From: Arcicella lustrica | GTDB lineage: Bacteria; Bacteroidota; Bacteroidia; Cytophagales; Spirosomataceae | DNA length: 64,000 nt | Assembly (NCBI RefSeq): GCF_034930985.1 | Contig: NZ_JAYGIM010000010.1 | Location: forward strand, 186,001-250,000 | Direction: 5' to 3' | Shown: piece after piece, positions 1 to 9,407 of the stretch | Layout: every line of letters starts with the position of its first letter | Position numbering within the stretch: position 1 is the first letter of the stretch | Position numbers and translations under genes: made by a program | Notes under the pieces: model-generated | Told to the model about the DNA's origin: nothing | Database searches by the model: none | The model's input: the letters and a program-made list of their open reading frames with translations, nothing else

Positions 1-2804
1 TCAGAAGAACGGAAATTATTATCGCTGTTCAACGTTGTCAGTCTTGGATATTTAGCCGTTTGTTTTGTTTCTTCTGTCCATCTGTCTCTAACTACTTCAG
101 AATACTTATCTTCGCCATCCACCCAGAAGTATGAGCTACGACGCATATCATTGCCACCAAAACGCCCCACTCCCACTGCTAAAAAAGTAAGTTTTCTCCA
201 CTGAGCAGTAAGGTTTACGCCTAGAGTAAGCGGAACACCAAACCAACCACCTTTTCCTAAAAATACTTCGTCTTGTCCATTGATAATGCCATCACCATTT
301 TGGTCTTTGTATTTAATATCTCCAGGTTTTACTTGTCCAAATGTTTGCGATGGAGAATTTACAATATCTGCTTGGTCTTGGAATAATCCTAAACTTTGTA
401 ATCCCCACATAGCATCAAGTGGTTTTCCTTGACGGTTTTGATAATCATCTTCATATAGTTCGGCTCTTTTAATAGCAGTGGTTTGATAATATGTACCATT
501 CACGCCCAATGTCCAATTTACTTCACCATATTTTTTATTCAGCGTAGCCCCGAAGTCAAAACCAACACGCTTGTCTTCATTGTAATTTACATAAGGAATA
601 AAAGAAGAAACAGGGAAACCAGTTGTAAAATAACTTGGGAATAAAACAGACGCCTGAATGATATTTCCTGAAATTTTATTCACAAAGAATGTTCCGTTTA
701 CTGTTAATAATCTTTTGAAAAACGAACCCTCAAACCCTACATTAATTTCTTCTCTTTTAGGGAATGTCATATTAGGATTATCACCTCTTCTTGATTCAGT
801 GGCTTGAATACCCGTACCATCTTTCCAACCATACCATGAACCAGCACCAGTGTAAACACCTTGGTATAAATAGTAATTTGGAATATCCAAATCTGTATGT
901 AAAATGCTAGCAGAAGCTGTCAATTTCAAATCGTCAACTACGTTAGAATTTTTAAGAAAACCTTCTTGACTCAATCTCCAGCCTAAAGAAATTGACGGAG
1001 AAAATGCTTGACGGTTACTTGGTGGAAGTTTAGCAGAATGAATGTAAGCAGTACTCAAATCCATATAATATTTATGCTTGTAGTTATAGCTTGCTAAAAA
1101 TCCTAAATTGGCATTGCTCGTTTTGTGGTAAATCGCAGATTCTGATTGTTGAAAACCATTCGCTAATAAAATAGCAGATAAATGATGGTTTTCATTATAG
1201 GTTCTGTCATAATTTAATTGTCCTGAAAATGCAATCGTTTGGCGATATTTGTTTCCAGATACGTTCTGAGTTCCAGATTTTGCATCTTGGTTATAAACAG
1301 CAAGGCTACTAATTAAGTCGGTGCCACTGTATTTATTCCAAGTAGGCGAATAAGTAGCATAAGAATAATTATATGCCAATGTATATTCTGTAGCATAGTC
1401 AACTGCAAAATTAGATTTGAAGCTCAAGCCTTTCAAAACATTTTTGAGGTCGGCTTTAATTCCTGTATTAAATTGGAATTGACGGTTAGCATACTGGTTA
1501 TTACCGCCAGAATAAATGGTTGCAATTGGATTCGTTTGGTCTAACTGAGTACCTCCAAGTAAATATTGTCCATCGATAATATTATTACTATTTTGAATTA
1601 AAAGCTGTGAAACTGCATCTTCTTTTTCAATCATGCTAAGTGGAATTAGTGGAGCAAAACGGTTCGGACGAACAGTTGTTGCGCTATTCCAAAAGTTAGC
1701 ATTTACTCCACGACCAGTATAAAAAATAGCCGTAGCATCAGCATTCAAGCTTATGAACTCATTCAAATTGACATCAATATTTCCACGGAAATTAAGGCGA
1801 TCTGAATTATTGTAGGTTTTTGCTTCTCCAAAATTCAAAAGTGAGCCAGACGTTGCAAATCCTAAATTGGTATAATACTTTACTCTTTCATTTCCTCCAG
1901 AAATTTCAGCCGTGGCATCATAACTGCCATAAGCACTTTTAAGATATTCTTGTGAGTAAAAATCTATATTAGGATAACGATATTTATTGATTCCTGAAGC
2001 ATGATTATAAATATCGGATTCAGAATATAAGTTCGTCAATCCATCATTTCTGCGTGCTTCATTATACAAAGTCATATACTCTGCCGAACCCAAATATTTA
2101 GGATAAGCTCTAGGAACATTTACACCACTGTTTACTCTAAGGTCAAATCTACTTTTGCCCGCTACACCTCTTTTCGTAATTACATTCACTACTCCTTTTG
2201 CTGCACGGCTACCGTATAATGCCACAGCGTTTGCTCCTTTCAAAAACACAATTTGTTCAATTTCAGTTGGCATTACGTTGCCTGTCTCACGAGGAACACC
2301 ATCTATCATAAACATATAACTTCCCATTCCCCAGTTACTATTTCCATTAAATCCGGGGATGAAAGACTCCATACCGTCTAGTGTGTACGTAAAGTAATTT
2401 TTTTTCAAAAGTTCCTTCACATTTACAGAAGATATTCCCCCAAGTAAATCTTGTTTATCGACATTGCGGAAAGCAAGACTTACTAGTTCTTGGTTTTCTT
2501 CTGGTGCAATGATGATTTCACCAATTTGTTGGTTTGCAGTAATGTATTTTGTTTGAAAACCTTTTGCAGTAATTGATAACACCTCATTTTTAGGAATTTC
2601 AATACTGAAAGTACCCAAAGCATCTGTGGTAACAGCTTTTCCGATTTCGTCAGAGCTACTTACGATAGCCCCAACAACGGGTTGTTTGTTCGAGCCAACC
2701 ACGGTGGCTTTCATGTTAATCGTCGAGGTATTCTGTGCCATTATAGTAGCTTTTGAAAAAGCCAGCAATGCACATAAAACCATAATTATTTTTATAAACT
2801 TCAT
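1..2804 (-). CDS. SusC-like TonB-dependent receptor, partial (C-terminus outside window)
   Basis: The frame is open from an ATG at 2804 to the window edge, so about 934 N-terminal residues are present and the C-terminus is missing. It begins with a signal peptide ending near ATIMAQ, followed by a carboxypeptidase-regulatory-like domain, a plug domain (FMIDGVPRE, then VALYGSRAAKGVVNV) and a long beta-barrel. The usual SusC Ca-binding-like stretch DQNGDGIINGQDE lies near the cut end. It should be an outer-membrane channel working with a SusD lid. It follows the SusD gene by 49 bases and may be read from the same promoter. It lacks the usual ALDEVVVVGYG motif between the N-terminal domain and the plug, so it belongs to a divergent SusC branch. 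Its own SusD partner, if any, would lie beyond position 1. The family call is certain; the substrate (xylan fragments) is inferred from neighbours. Confidence 0.93.
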   Translation of the reverse strand, partial: MKFIKIIMVLCALLAFSKATIMAQNTSTINMKATVVGSNKQPVVGAIVSSSDEIGKAVTTDALGTFSIEIPKNEVLSITAKGFQTKYITANQQIGEIIIAPEENQELVSLAFRNVDKQDLLGGISSVNVKELLKKNYFTYTLDGMESFIPGFNGNSNWGMGSYMFMIDGVPRETGNVMPTEIEQIVFLKGANAVALYGSRAAKGVVNVITKRGVAGKSRFDLRVNSGVNVPRAYPKYLGSAEYMTLYNEARRNDGLTNLYSESDIYNHASGINKYRYPNIDFYSQEYLKSAYGSYDATAEISGGNERVKYYTNLGFATSGSLLNFGEAKTYNNSDRLNFRGNIDVNLNEFISLNADATAIFYTGRGVNANFWNSATTVRPNRFAPLIPLSMIEKEDAVSQLLIQNSNNIIDGQYLLGGTQLDQTNPIATIYSGGNNQYANRQFQFNTGIKADLKNVLKGLSFKSNFAVDYATEYTLAYNYSYATYSPTWNKYSGTDLISSLAVYNQDAKSGTQNVSGNKYRQTIAFSGQLNYDRTYNENHHLSAILLANGFQQSESAIYHKTSNANLGFLASYNYKHKYYMDLSTAYIHSAKLPPSNRQAFSPSISLGWRLSQEGFLKNSNVVDDLKLTASASILHTDLDIPNYYLYQGVYTGAGSWYGWKDGTGIQATESRRGDNPNMTFPKREEINVGFEGSFFKRLLTVNGTFFVNKISGNIIQASVLFPSYFTTGFPVSSFIPYVNYNEDKRVGFDFGATLNKKYGEVNWTLGVNGTYYQTTAIKRAELYEDDYQNRQGKPLDAMWGLQSLGLFQDQADIVNSPSQTFGQVKPGDIKYKDQNGDGIINGQDEVFLGKGGWFGVPLTLGVNLTAQWRKLTFLAVGVGRFGGNDMRRSSYFWVDGEDKYSEVVRDRWTEETKQTAKYPRLTTLNSDNNFRSS

Positions 2805-2853
2805 TTCTTGTTCGTTTATCTATTGATTATCTCATTATATGATTTGCCTCCCA

Positions 2854-4743
2854 TTACCAGCCAGGATTCTGAGAAAATTCCAGATACAAATTCACGTCAT
2901 TCACCTTCAATGGTAACCAGTTATGTTTTGCAGTAAATTTGCGTTCTAAAATGACAGACTCTCTGATGTTCAAAACTCTGTTTTCTTTAGGGTCTTTTGC
3001 TGGATCAAGTGCTGTGGCTCTATCAAATTCAATTGATTTTTTTAGCGTATAAGGATTTTTAGAAATCATCAACCAACGACGGAGGTCATTGAAACGATGT
3101 CCTTCAAAAGAAAGCTCAACAGCACGTTCACGTCTTAATTCTTCCATGTAAACATCCAAAGAACCCAAGAACTTGGCATCTACATGCCCCACTCCTGCTC
3201 TATCTCTAATGACGTTGATGGCATCTACTGAAGTTTTAGAATAAGTTCCAGCTTTGCCCATCGCCGAACCATAGCCTTGTGCAGCAGCTTCAGCGTACAT
3301 CAAATAAATATCCGCTAAACGCATATATGGTAAGTGGATATTAAGACTTTTATCATAGCCATATCCTTGGTCATACTTGTTTACTGTTCTTGGAACAAAC
3401 TTGAATAATAAATATCCTGTACGACTACCCGTAGCAATGTCACGATAAGAACCTCCAGTATGTAAATTGGCATAACGGTTGTTAACCTCACTAGCATTGG
3501 GAATACTTCCTGTTACCATTCTCACACCATCGAAAATAATATCATTGTAAAAACGTGGGTCTCTGCCTTTCCAAGGATATTCTGGGTTATAACCAGATTC
3601 TGAGTCGGCTTTGGTAATGTCCTTAATTGGTAATCCGTTAGCCATTCCGTAATTGTCAACATAATTGGCTGTTGGCAAGAATTTCACATCGCCTTCACTG
3701 ATAACGAGCGGGCTATATTGCTTACTTGTTCCCCAGTTTGAGCTATTTGCACCGTAATAAGGTCCACGGAAAATAGCTTCTGTTCCGCCAGGAATTTGCC
3801 AGTTCTGACCAGTCGTATAAAAGTTCGTATAATATTGTGCAAAAGGAATCAAGCGGTAAGGAGCTTCGCCACTTTCACATAAATTGAGCAATTCAGCAAA
3901 GGCTTCAGCAGCTTTTTTGCAATATTCAGCATTATAAGTAGTACTTCCACCTGAGACAGAATTCATCAATGGACTACCTGCCCAAAGATAATTTTTACCC
4001 AAATAGCCAAGTGCCATAATCTTGTTGATACGCAAGGTGTTCTTACCCAATGTTCTTTTACCTGCCGTTGTGTTGTCCCAGTTAGTTGGTAATAAATTAG
4101 CAGCTTCTCTAAAATCTGCTGCGGCTTTATCGGCACACTCGCTGTATTTAAGACGTGGCAAAGTCAATTTCTGGTCTCCGGGTAATACTTTATCAATATA
4201 TGGAAGTCCTCCAAAATATTGCATAAACATAAAGTGGTACCATCCTCTGAAAAACAACAATTGACCTTTGATTAAGTCTTTTTCTTCTTGCGTGGCATCA
4301 GTCAATTTATCAATATTTTCCAAACCCAAATTAGCTTTACGGATACCATACCAACCTAGTCCCCAAAGTGATTTCGTAAAGCGGTCATCGTTGGTTTGGT
4401 TATTGTTACGGTCCATCCAACCAGCTTGCCAGCCGTCAAAATTGCGTTGCCAGCCCCAAAAATCACCATTATCAATTTTCACACCAAAGTGAAAATTCTG
4501 AGCCGTAGATTGTATCTCATCTTCTCCCCAGTTCCAAGAATTAGTCCAATAACCATTAGAAAAATCTGGAATTGTATGGTAGAGTTCTTCGGTAAAGCCC
4601 TGAAAATTTACAAAGTTTTTAAAGGCGTCTTTTTCAGATACCAGAGATTGAGGATCACGATCCAAAAAATCTGAGCATGAAGTAACGCCAAAAGTCATAG
4701 AACAAACTACAGCTACACACAAAAGTTTTATGCTCTTTTTCAT
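2854..4743 (-). CDS. SusD/RagB-like outer-membrane lipoprotein
   Basis: This is a surface glycan-binding lipoprotein that caps the SusC channel. A lipoprotein signal peptide ends at TSC (Cys near residue 23). The family's TPR-like N-terminal half includes the region GQLLFFRGWYHFMFMQYFGG, and the typical C-terminal segment RRERAVELSFEGHRFNDLRR is clear. At 629 residues it is longer than the common 500-550. It lies 11 bases after the SusC stop at 4755, so the two are surely co-transcribed. Xylan or xylo-oligosaccharide binding is inferred from the adjacent xylanase operon and the shared promoter blocks; the sequence itself does not show the ligand. Confidence 0.95.
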   Translation of the reverse strand: MKKSIKLLCVAVVCSMTFGVTSCSDFLDRDPQSLVSEKDAFKNFVNFQGFTEELYHTIPDFSNGYWTNSWNWGEDEIQSTAQNFHFGVKIDNGDFWGWQRNFDGWQAGWMDRNNNQTNDDRFTKSLWGLGWYGIRKANLGLENIDKLTDATQEEKDLIKGQLLFFRGWYHFMFMQYFGGLPYIDKVLPGDQKLTLPRLKYSECADKAAADFREAANLLPTNWDNTTAGKRTLGKNTLRINKIMALGYLGKNYLWAGSPLMNSVSGGSTTYNAEYCKKAAEAFAELLNLCESGEAPYRLIPFAQYYTNFYTTGQNWQIPGGTEAIFRGPYYGANSSNWGTSKQYSPLVISEGDVKFLPTANYVDNYGMANGLPIKDITKADSESGYNPEYPWKGRDPRFYNDIIFDGVRMVTGSIPNASEVNNRYANLHTGGSYRDIATGSRTGYLLFKFVPRTVNKYDQGYGYDKSLNIHLPYMRLADIYLMYAEAAAQGYGSAMGKAGTYSKTSVDAINVIRDRAGVGHVDAKFLGSLDVYMEELRRERAVELSFEGHRFNDLRRWLMISKNPYTLKKSIEFDRATALDPAKDPKENRVLNIRESVILERKFTAKHNWLPLKVNDVNLYLEFSQNPGW

Positions 4744-4754
4744 GATTTTGTTAA

Positions 4755-7700
4755 TTAGAAAGTAATGTTTAAACCCAAGTTATACCTCTTTACTGTAGGG
4801 TAAGCTCCTTGTGAAGCCCAACCAGTACCAGCAAAATTCGACTCCCTGTCATCTGGCATTTTGCTCCAAGCAAGCAGGTTGTTACCGTTCAGATAGATTC
4901 TCAGACTGCTAAGTCCTAATTTCCTACTAAGTTCTGGGGTTAATGTGTATGCTATTTCAGCATTTTTTAATCTTACATAAGAGCCATCGTACATATACTG
5001 TGTCCCTCTATAATCTCCAAAAGGAGTTGATAACCAACGTGGAATAGGCGTTCCATTAGGATTTGATGGCGACCAGTATGCTCCTTCTTGATAAACCGTA
5101 TGGCTCTGTGAACTTAAACTTGTAAAAACTACTTGACGAGTAGCATTATTTACTGCATAAAACTGTACAAAAGCTGATAATCCCTTCCAGTCTAAACCAA
5201 TAGTTGCATTGTAGGTATTTTGAGGCCAACCAGTATGTCCGTAAGGAATTCTATCTTGCGTATCAATCACTCCGTCTCCATTATAATCAACCAAGTAATA
5301 GTTGCCTAATAGTTTTTGGTTGTCGTTTACGTTGTGCATCGCACTTCCATATAACTGATCCCAGCTATTATACAGCCCTTTACTTACAAATGAATAAGCT
5401 TGGTCAATTTGCATTCCTTCTGGTTTCTGATAATCTGGAAGCAATTCTGGCGTGGCACGTTCTAAAATTTTGTTTTGAGTATGGGTCATGTTAAGGTCTG
5501 CCCACAAACGGAACTTCCCTACATTTTTATTCAAATGAAGCTCTAACTCATAACCACTTGCTTTAACAGCACCTAAGTTGGCTACTGGCGGAGATGCTCC
5601 AAAATAACTTGGAACGTCTGCTCTTCCTGTCAACAAAATTTTACTTCTGTTATCCTGAAAAAAGTCAGCTTTACCTTTTACAAAACCTCTGAAAAGTTCA
5701 AAGTCTAAACCCAAATTGAATTTCTCTGATTGCTCCCATTGTACGGTTGGGTTACCTACTGTAGCTTGCGAATACCAAGTATATGGGCTTTGTTCAGCAC
5801 CTTCACCAGTTACTCCCAATCTTGACCTTCCACCATAAGCCCATTGTTCTAAGTATGGCCATCTTACGCCTAGATTATCAAAACCTGTTTGTCCATAAGA
5901 CATACGAAGTTTCATCGAATTGACAAATTTCACCGAATTCATGAATTTTTCATTCGATATAACCCAGTTAGCTCCTCCAGAAGAGAAAAAGGCAAAACGG
6001 TAATCTTTCGCAAATTGTTCAGAACCATTATAAGCTCCGTTGTACTCAACAGTGTACTTGTTATTGAATGTATAAGTAGTTCTAAATACCCAGTCTTCTC
6101 TGTAAGAAGGAATTGTACTACCACTTGCAAACACGTTTCTGTTTGTTAAACCCATCAAGGTTATGTTATGTAAACCTGCAATGGTTTTATTATAATTAAG
6201 TTGTAATTGATAAAACAAACGCCGCTGGCTTGCTCCGATACTTCCTGCTGCTGGCGCCCACTTGATTCCTTCTTGAAAATCAAAGCCAGTAATACCATCA
6301 ACAGCTTGTTGGAAGGTTTCAACACCTGTTTCAGGATTTACCCACTTACGTTGAGTACCATTGTAAAGGTCATTCACTCCACGGTCAGATTCTACAAAAG
6401 TATTATCTAAAGAGATTGTCCCTGTAGCTCTCAGTCCTTTCACAAGCATATCCAAATCTTGATCTAAGGTAAAATCTGTCGTTATACGAGCAGTAGTTTG
6501 ATATTGCAAACCGCCAATGGCAAGGCTCAATGCCGAGTTTTCTGCTCTTGCTTGGTTAGGTGCGTAAAAACCCCATGAACCATCTGTGTATTTTGGTAAA
6601 AACAAATCGGGAGCGGCACTGTAGGCATCAATCCACGGACCATATTGACTTCCAGAGAATCCCCAAGGACTTTTTCTTACTCCATAAGAACCCGAAAGGT
6701 TGGTTTTAAAGAGCGTACTTGGTGTTAATTGGAAATCTAAATTACTACGAACATTCAAACGGTTGAAACCAAAACCTTGCTGATAACCTCTTTTATTGTC
6801 ATAGATTTTGAACAAATCGGCTTCTTGTAGGAAATCTGCACTGGTGAAGTATTTCACTAGATTGGTTCCACCGCTAATATTCAAATTGGCATTGTTTGAA
6901 ATGGCATAATCGTTGAACAATGCTTTTTCCCAGTCAACATTAGGATAGCGTTCTGCTTCTGCTAAATCAGCTGGATTACGATACTTGTTAAGAATATCCT
7001 GAGGCAAATAATCTCTCCATCCTTCAGGTCTTGTCACAAGTTCGTATTCGATTGCCTCATTTCTAATTCTTAAAGCATCATAAGAATCATACTTTTGAGG
7101 TAATTTAGAAGGCGCTTTTACGATAGTGTTTATTGTCGCTCTGATAGAAGCTTTACCTGTTTTACCACGTTTGGTCGTAATCAAAATTACACCATTCGCA
7201 CCTCTCGAACCAAAAACCGCTGTTGCCGAAGCATCTTTCAAAACAGTAACTGTTTCTACAGAACTGATATCCACACTGGTCATCGGGCGTTCTACGCCAT
7301 CCACTAAAATGAGGGGTTCTGAATTGTTCCAAGAACTACGACCACGAATAAGAATCTGTGGATCTTCCGCACCGGGAAGACCAGTACTTGCATTGGTAAT
7401 TAAACCCGGTACATTTCCTGTCAACGCAGCTCCAATACTTGAAACACCTCCTGCACGTTCTAGTTCTTTACCAGTAGTTTGGGTAACAGAAGCAACAACT
7501 CCTTCTTTCTTTTGCTTCCCGTAGCCTACCACTACCACTTCATCTAAAGCAGATTGGAATTCCTCCAACACGACATCAATGCTTGTTTTGTTTCCCACTA
7601 AAATCTCTTGTGTTTTGTAACCAACTGAGCTAAAAATCAAGATTGATTTTGATGAACAAGCAATTGAAAATACTCCATCTTTACTCGCACTAACTCCACG

Positions 7701-7883
7701 GTTAGTACCCTTGACACTAACGGTTGCCCCAGGGATTCCTTCTCCTGAAGCTGACTTAACAGTCCCTTTCACTGTTTGAGCTTTTAACGAAAAGCCCGAA
7801 AACCCAATCAAAAGCGACACACACCATACAACCAAGTATAGTTTTTTTCGAGTGATTGAAATAGTTAGGTTGAATTGTTTCAT
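4755..7883 (-). CDS. SusC-like TonB-dependent receptor of the xylan locus
   Basis: This outer-membrane TonB-dependent oligosaccharide importer has a signal peptide ending near SLKAQ, a carboxypeptidase-regulatory-like domain (GIPGATVSVKGTNRG), the SusC motif ALDEVVVVGYG, a plug domain (ILVDGVERP, SATAVFGSRGANGVILITTK) and a barrel ending in LGLNITF with the expected aromatic terminus. The ATG at 7883 (MKQFNLTIS) is preferred over the upstream ATG at 7904, because it gives a clean signal peptide and leaves a leader of about 40 bases from the predicted promoter. It heads a SusC-SusD-SusC unit. The conserved promoter blocks at 7931-8025 match those before the GH10 xylanase, so xylan-derived sugars are the likely cargo. 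Confidence 0.95.
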   Translation of the reverse strand: MKQFNLTISITRKKLYLVVWCVSLLIGFSGFSLKAQTVKGTVKSASGEGIPGATVSVKGTNRGVSASKDGVFSIACSSKSILIFSSVGYKTQEILVGNKTSIDVVLEEFQSALDEVVVVGYGKQKKEGVVASVTQTTGKELERAGGVSSIGAALTGNVPGLITNASTGLPGAEDPQILIRGRSSWNNSEPLILVDGVERPMTSVDISSVETVTVLKDASATAVFGSRGANGVILITTKRGKTGKASIRATINTIVKAPSKLPQKYDSYDALRIRNEAIEYELVTRPEGWRDYLPQDILNKYRNPADLAEAERYPNVDWEKALFNDYAISNNANLNISGGTNLVKYFTSADFLQEADLFKIYDNKRGYQQGFGFNRLNVRSNLDFQLTPSTLFKTNLSGSYGVRKSPWGFSGSQYGPWIDAYSAAPDLFLPKYTDGSWGFYAPNQARAENSALSLAIGGLQYQTTARITTDFTLDQDLDMLVKGLRATGTISLDNTFVESDRGVNDLYNGTQRKWVNPETGVETFQQAVDGITGFDFQEGIKWAPAAGSIGASQRRLFYQLQLNYNKTIAGLHNITLMGLTNRNVFASGSTIPSYREDWVFRTTYTFNNKYTVEYNGAYNGSEQFAKDYRFAFFSSGGANWVISNEKFMNSVKFVNSMKLRMSYGQTGFDNLGVRWPYLEQWAYGGRSRLGVTGEGAEQSPYTWYSQATVGNPTVQWEQSEKFNLGLDFELFRGFVKGKADFFQDNRSKILLTGRADVPSYFGASPPVANLGAVKASGYELELHLNKNVGKFRLWADLNMTHTQNKILERATPELLPDYQKPEGMQIDQAYSFVSKGLYNSWDQLYGSAMHNVNDNQKLLGNYYLVDYNGDGVIDTQDRIPYGHTGWPQNTYNATIGLDWKGLSAFVQFYAVNNATRQVVFTSLSSQSHTVYQEGAYWSPSNPNGTPIPRWLSTPFGDYRGTQYMYDGSYVRLKNAEIAYTLTPELSRKLGLSSLRIYLNGNNLLAWSKMPDDRESNFAGTGWASQGAYPTVKRYNLGLNITF

Positions 7884-7930
7884 AGGTAAATAAATATGAT
7901 TCATTTAATAAATAATATGAAATTACTTTT

Positions 7931-8025
7931 GCAAAGTAAGTTGATGGCTAAAAAATAGAGTAGCACTAATCACTAAATATCTATTACAAATGTTCAGTAA
8001 TCTTGGAAAGTGTCTATTTAACACC
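7931..8025 (-). promoter_or_regulatory. Conserved promoter/operator of the SusC-SusD unit, shared with the GH10 promoter
   Basis: Read on the minus strand, GGTGTTA (8025-8019) is followed by ACTGAACATTTG (7998-7987), then after 20 bases GTGCTACT (7966-7959), then after 18 bases CTTACTTTGC (7940-7931). The last contains a -7-like TTACTTTG; no good -33 TTTG is seen, which fits an activator-dependent promoter. The same blocks with the same 20- and 18-base gaps occur at 17016-17109. The spacing identity is seen directly. The roles (activator site ACTGAACATTTG, second site GTGCTACT near -33) are inferred. Confidence 0.75.
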
Positions 8026-8480
8026 ATTATTGTTAAATAAAACAGCCTCTATAGAACACTTTTGCTAAAATCATCAATAATTCATGTTAAAAAAGGATAG
8101 AGATCTATACGTCTAATATCATAACTTTCTCTTTATTTAGAATTAATTTTGGTTGCCTAACAATAAAGAAATTTGTTATTTGAACGTTATTTTTTGTCTT
8201 ATTTTCTAAGCAATTAAAGCGAAGAATTCGACCTAAAAGATGGTACTATGAGCATCATTTTTTTACTTCTCAGCAGCAAGTCTCCAATAGTTTAGAACTC
8301 ATTTGATTATATTTTGGAGTTTATAAAATCAAGATTTCTGGGATTATCAATCGAAAAGAAAACAACTAGAAATATCAGAAGAGAGTAATCAATGCGTTCC
8401 ATTCTTAAAGAGTTATTATAGCAAAATTTGAATCTCTTAAAGCAACTCAATCATAAGAATTTTTTAAATAAACTAAATAA
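8026..8480. other. Intergenic stretch with no gene seen
   Basis: This is AT-rich sequence between the SusC promoter and the terminators of the xylan enzyme operon. No ORF with codon usage or protein features like its neighbours was found on either strand, and no further recognisable signal. Confidence 0.6.
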
Positions 8481-8509
8481 AAAATCCAACCAGATACTGG
8501 ATGGATTTT
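8481..8509 (-). terminator. Second hairpin downstream of the CE6 esterase gene
   Basis: The arms 8481-8493 and 8497-8509 pair over 13 positions with one A/A mismatch, with outer arms AAAATCCA and TGGATTTT. It lies just beyond the main terminator at 8524-8562, so it may be a back-up stop for the xylan enzyme operon. Confidence 0.55.
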
Positions 8510-8523
8510 GTTGTATATATATC

Positions 8524-8562
8524 AAAAACCTATTATCGAACGATGTCTGATAATAGGTTTTT
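8524..8562 (-). terminator. Intrinsic terminator of the xylan enzyme operon
   Basis: A perfect 14-bp stem is formed by AAAAACCTATTATC (8524-8537) and GATAATAGGTTTTT (8549-8562) with an 11-base loop. It begins four bases past the stop codon of the esterase gene. The A/T-rich arm ends supply the U-tract on the minus strand. Confidence 0.8.
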
Positions 8563-8566
8563 CAAA

Positions 8567-9406
8567 TTAAAATCCCATCAGCGAAAGCATCTTTTCAGCA
8601 TAACGTTTGCCTAATTCACGATAACCTGCTGCATCAAAATGAAGGTTATCGGCTGCATCAGTACAACCACTTGATGAAATGACATGTGCATTTTTGATGG
8701 TTTCTGGTAAAGTGGCTATAATTTTATTCATGCTTGCACAAATACCTCCTTGGTCAGCATTTACGGTTTCTCCAGCTAATAAAGGTACTTTTTTAGGTTT
8801 CAGATGAAGGTCTTTCATTAGATTGCCATAGACTAATTTAACCTTTTTAGTCCACAGTGAATCATTAGTATTAGATTCTCCTTGGTGCAACAAAATGCCT
8901 TTAATCACGCCATCTTTTTGTGCAATTTTTGCCATTTCTACCAATCGACCATAAGGATTTCCATCATACTCTTTCACCATATTTTTCAACCAATTTGGTG
9001 ACTTCTCTACATACGATTCATAGTTATCCTTATCGAATAACTCAATTTTACAGCCTCCAATCGAAACATTGATAACGCCTACTCTAGCATTTTCAGGAAG
9101 TTTGGCAAGCATGGCTCTTCCAAAATAGTCAACAGGGGTAAGTCCTGTACGACAACGACATAAAGGCGGTACAGCCGTGTACCAATTGCCTTTACTTCTT
9201 CCTAAATTGGGGCAATCTACAGCTTCTAATACTTGAAATCGGCTATCAACATTTATAGTATCTTGAGCTTCAAATTTGGCATTTCCTTCCATGTTGGATT
9301 GCCCAAAACTAAGGAAAATATAAAAGTTTTTGTCTTGCGAAAAAGCATTAAAACTTGTAGCCAATAGCCCAATTATTATTAAAAAATATACTCTTTTCAT
9401 TGCCAT
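8567..9406 (-). CDS. Exported CE6-type acetyl (xylan) esterase, SGNH fold
   Basis: The predicted function is removal of acetyl groups from xylan or xylo-oligosaccharides. A signal peptide (to about AFSQ) precedes a carbohydrate esterase 6 / sialate O-acetylesterase-like SGNH domain: the nucleophile motif GQSNMEG near residue 38, the oxyanion glycine region NVSIGGCKIE, the family block LLHQGESN, and the Asp/His block DNLHFDAAGY near the C-terminus. At 279 residues it is a single-domain enzyme. The start may be ATG 9406 or ATG 9400 (MKRVYF); both keep the signal peptide. It follows the GH43-CBM gene by one base and is the last gene of the operon. Acetylxylan as substrate is inferred from the neighbourhood. 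Confidence 0.87.
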   Translation of the reverse strand: MAMKRVYFLIIIGLLATSFNAFSQDKNFYIFLSFGQSNMEGNAKFEAQDTINVDSRFQVLEAVDCPNLGRSKGNWYTAVPPLCRCRTGLTPVDYFGRAMLAKLPENARVGVINVSIGGCKIELFDKDNYESYVEKSPNWLKNMVKEYDGNPYGRLVEMAKIAQKDGVIKGILLHQGESNTNDSLWTKKVKLVYGNLMKDLHLKPKKVPLLAGETVNADQGGICASMNKIIATLPETIKNAHVISSSGCTDAADNLHFDAAGYRELGKRYAEKMLSLMGF

Positions 9407-9407
9407 T

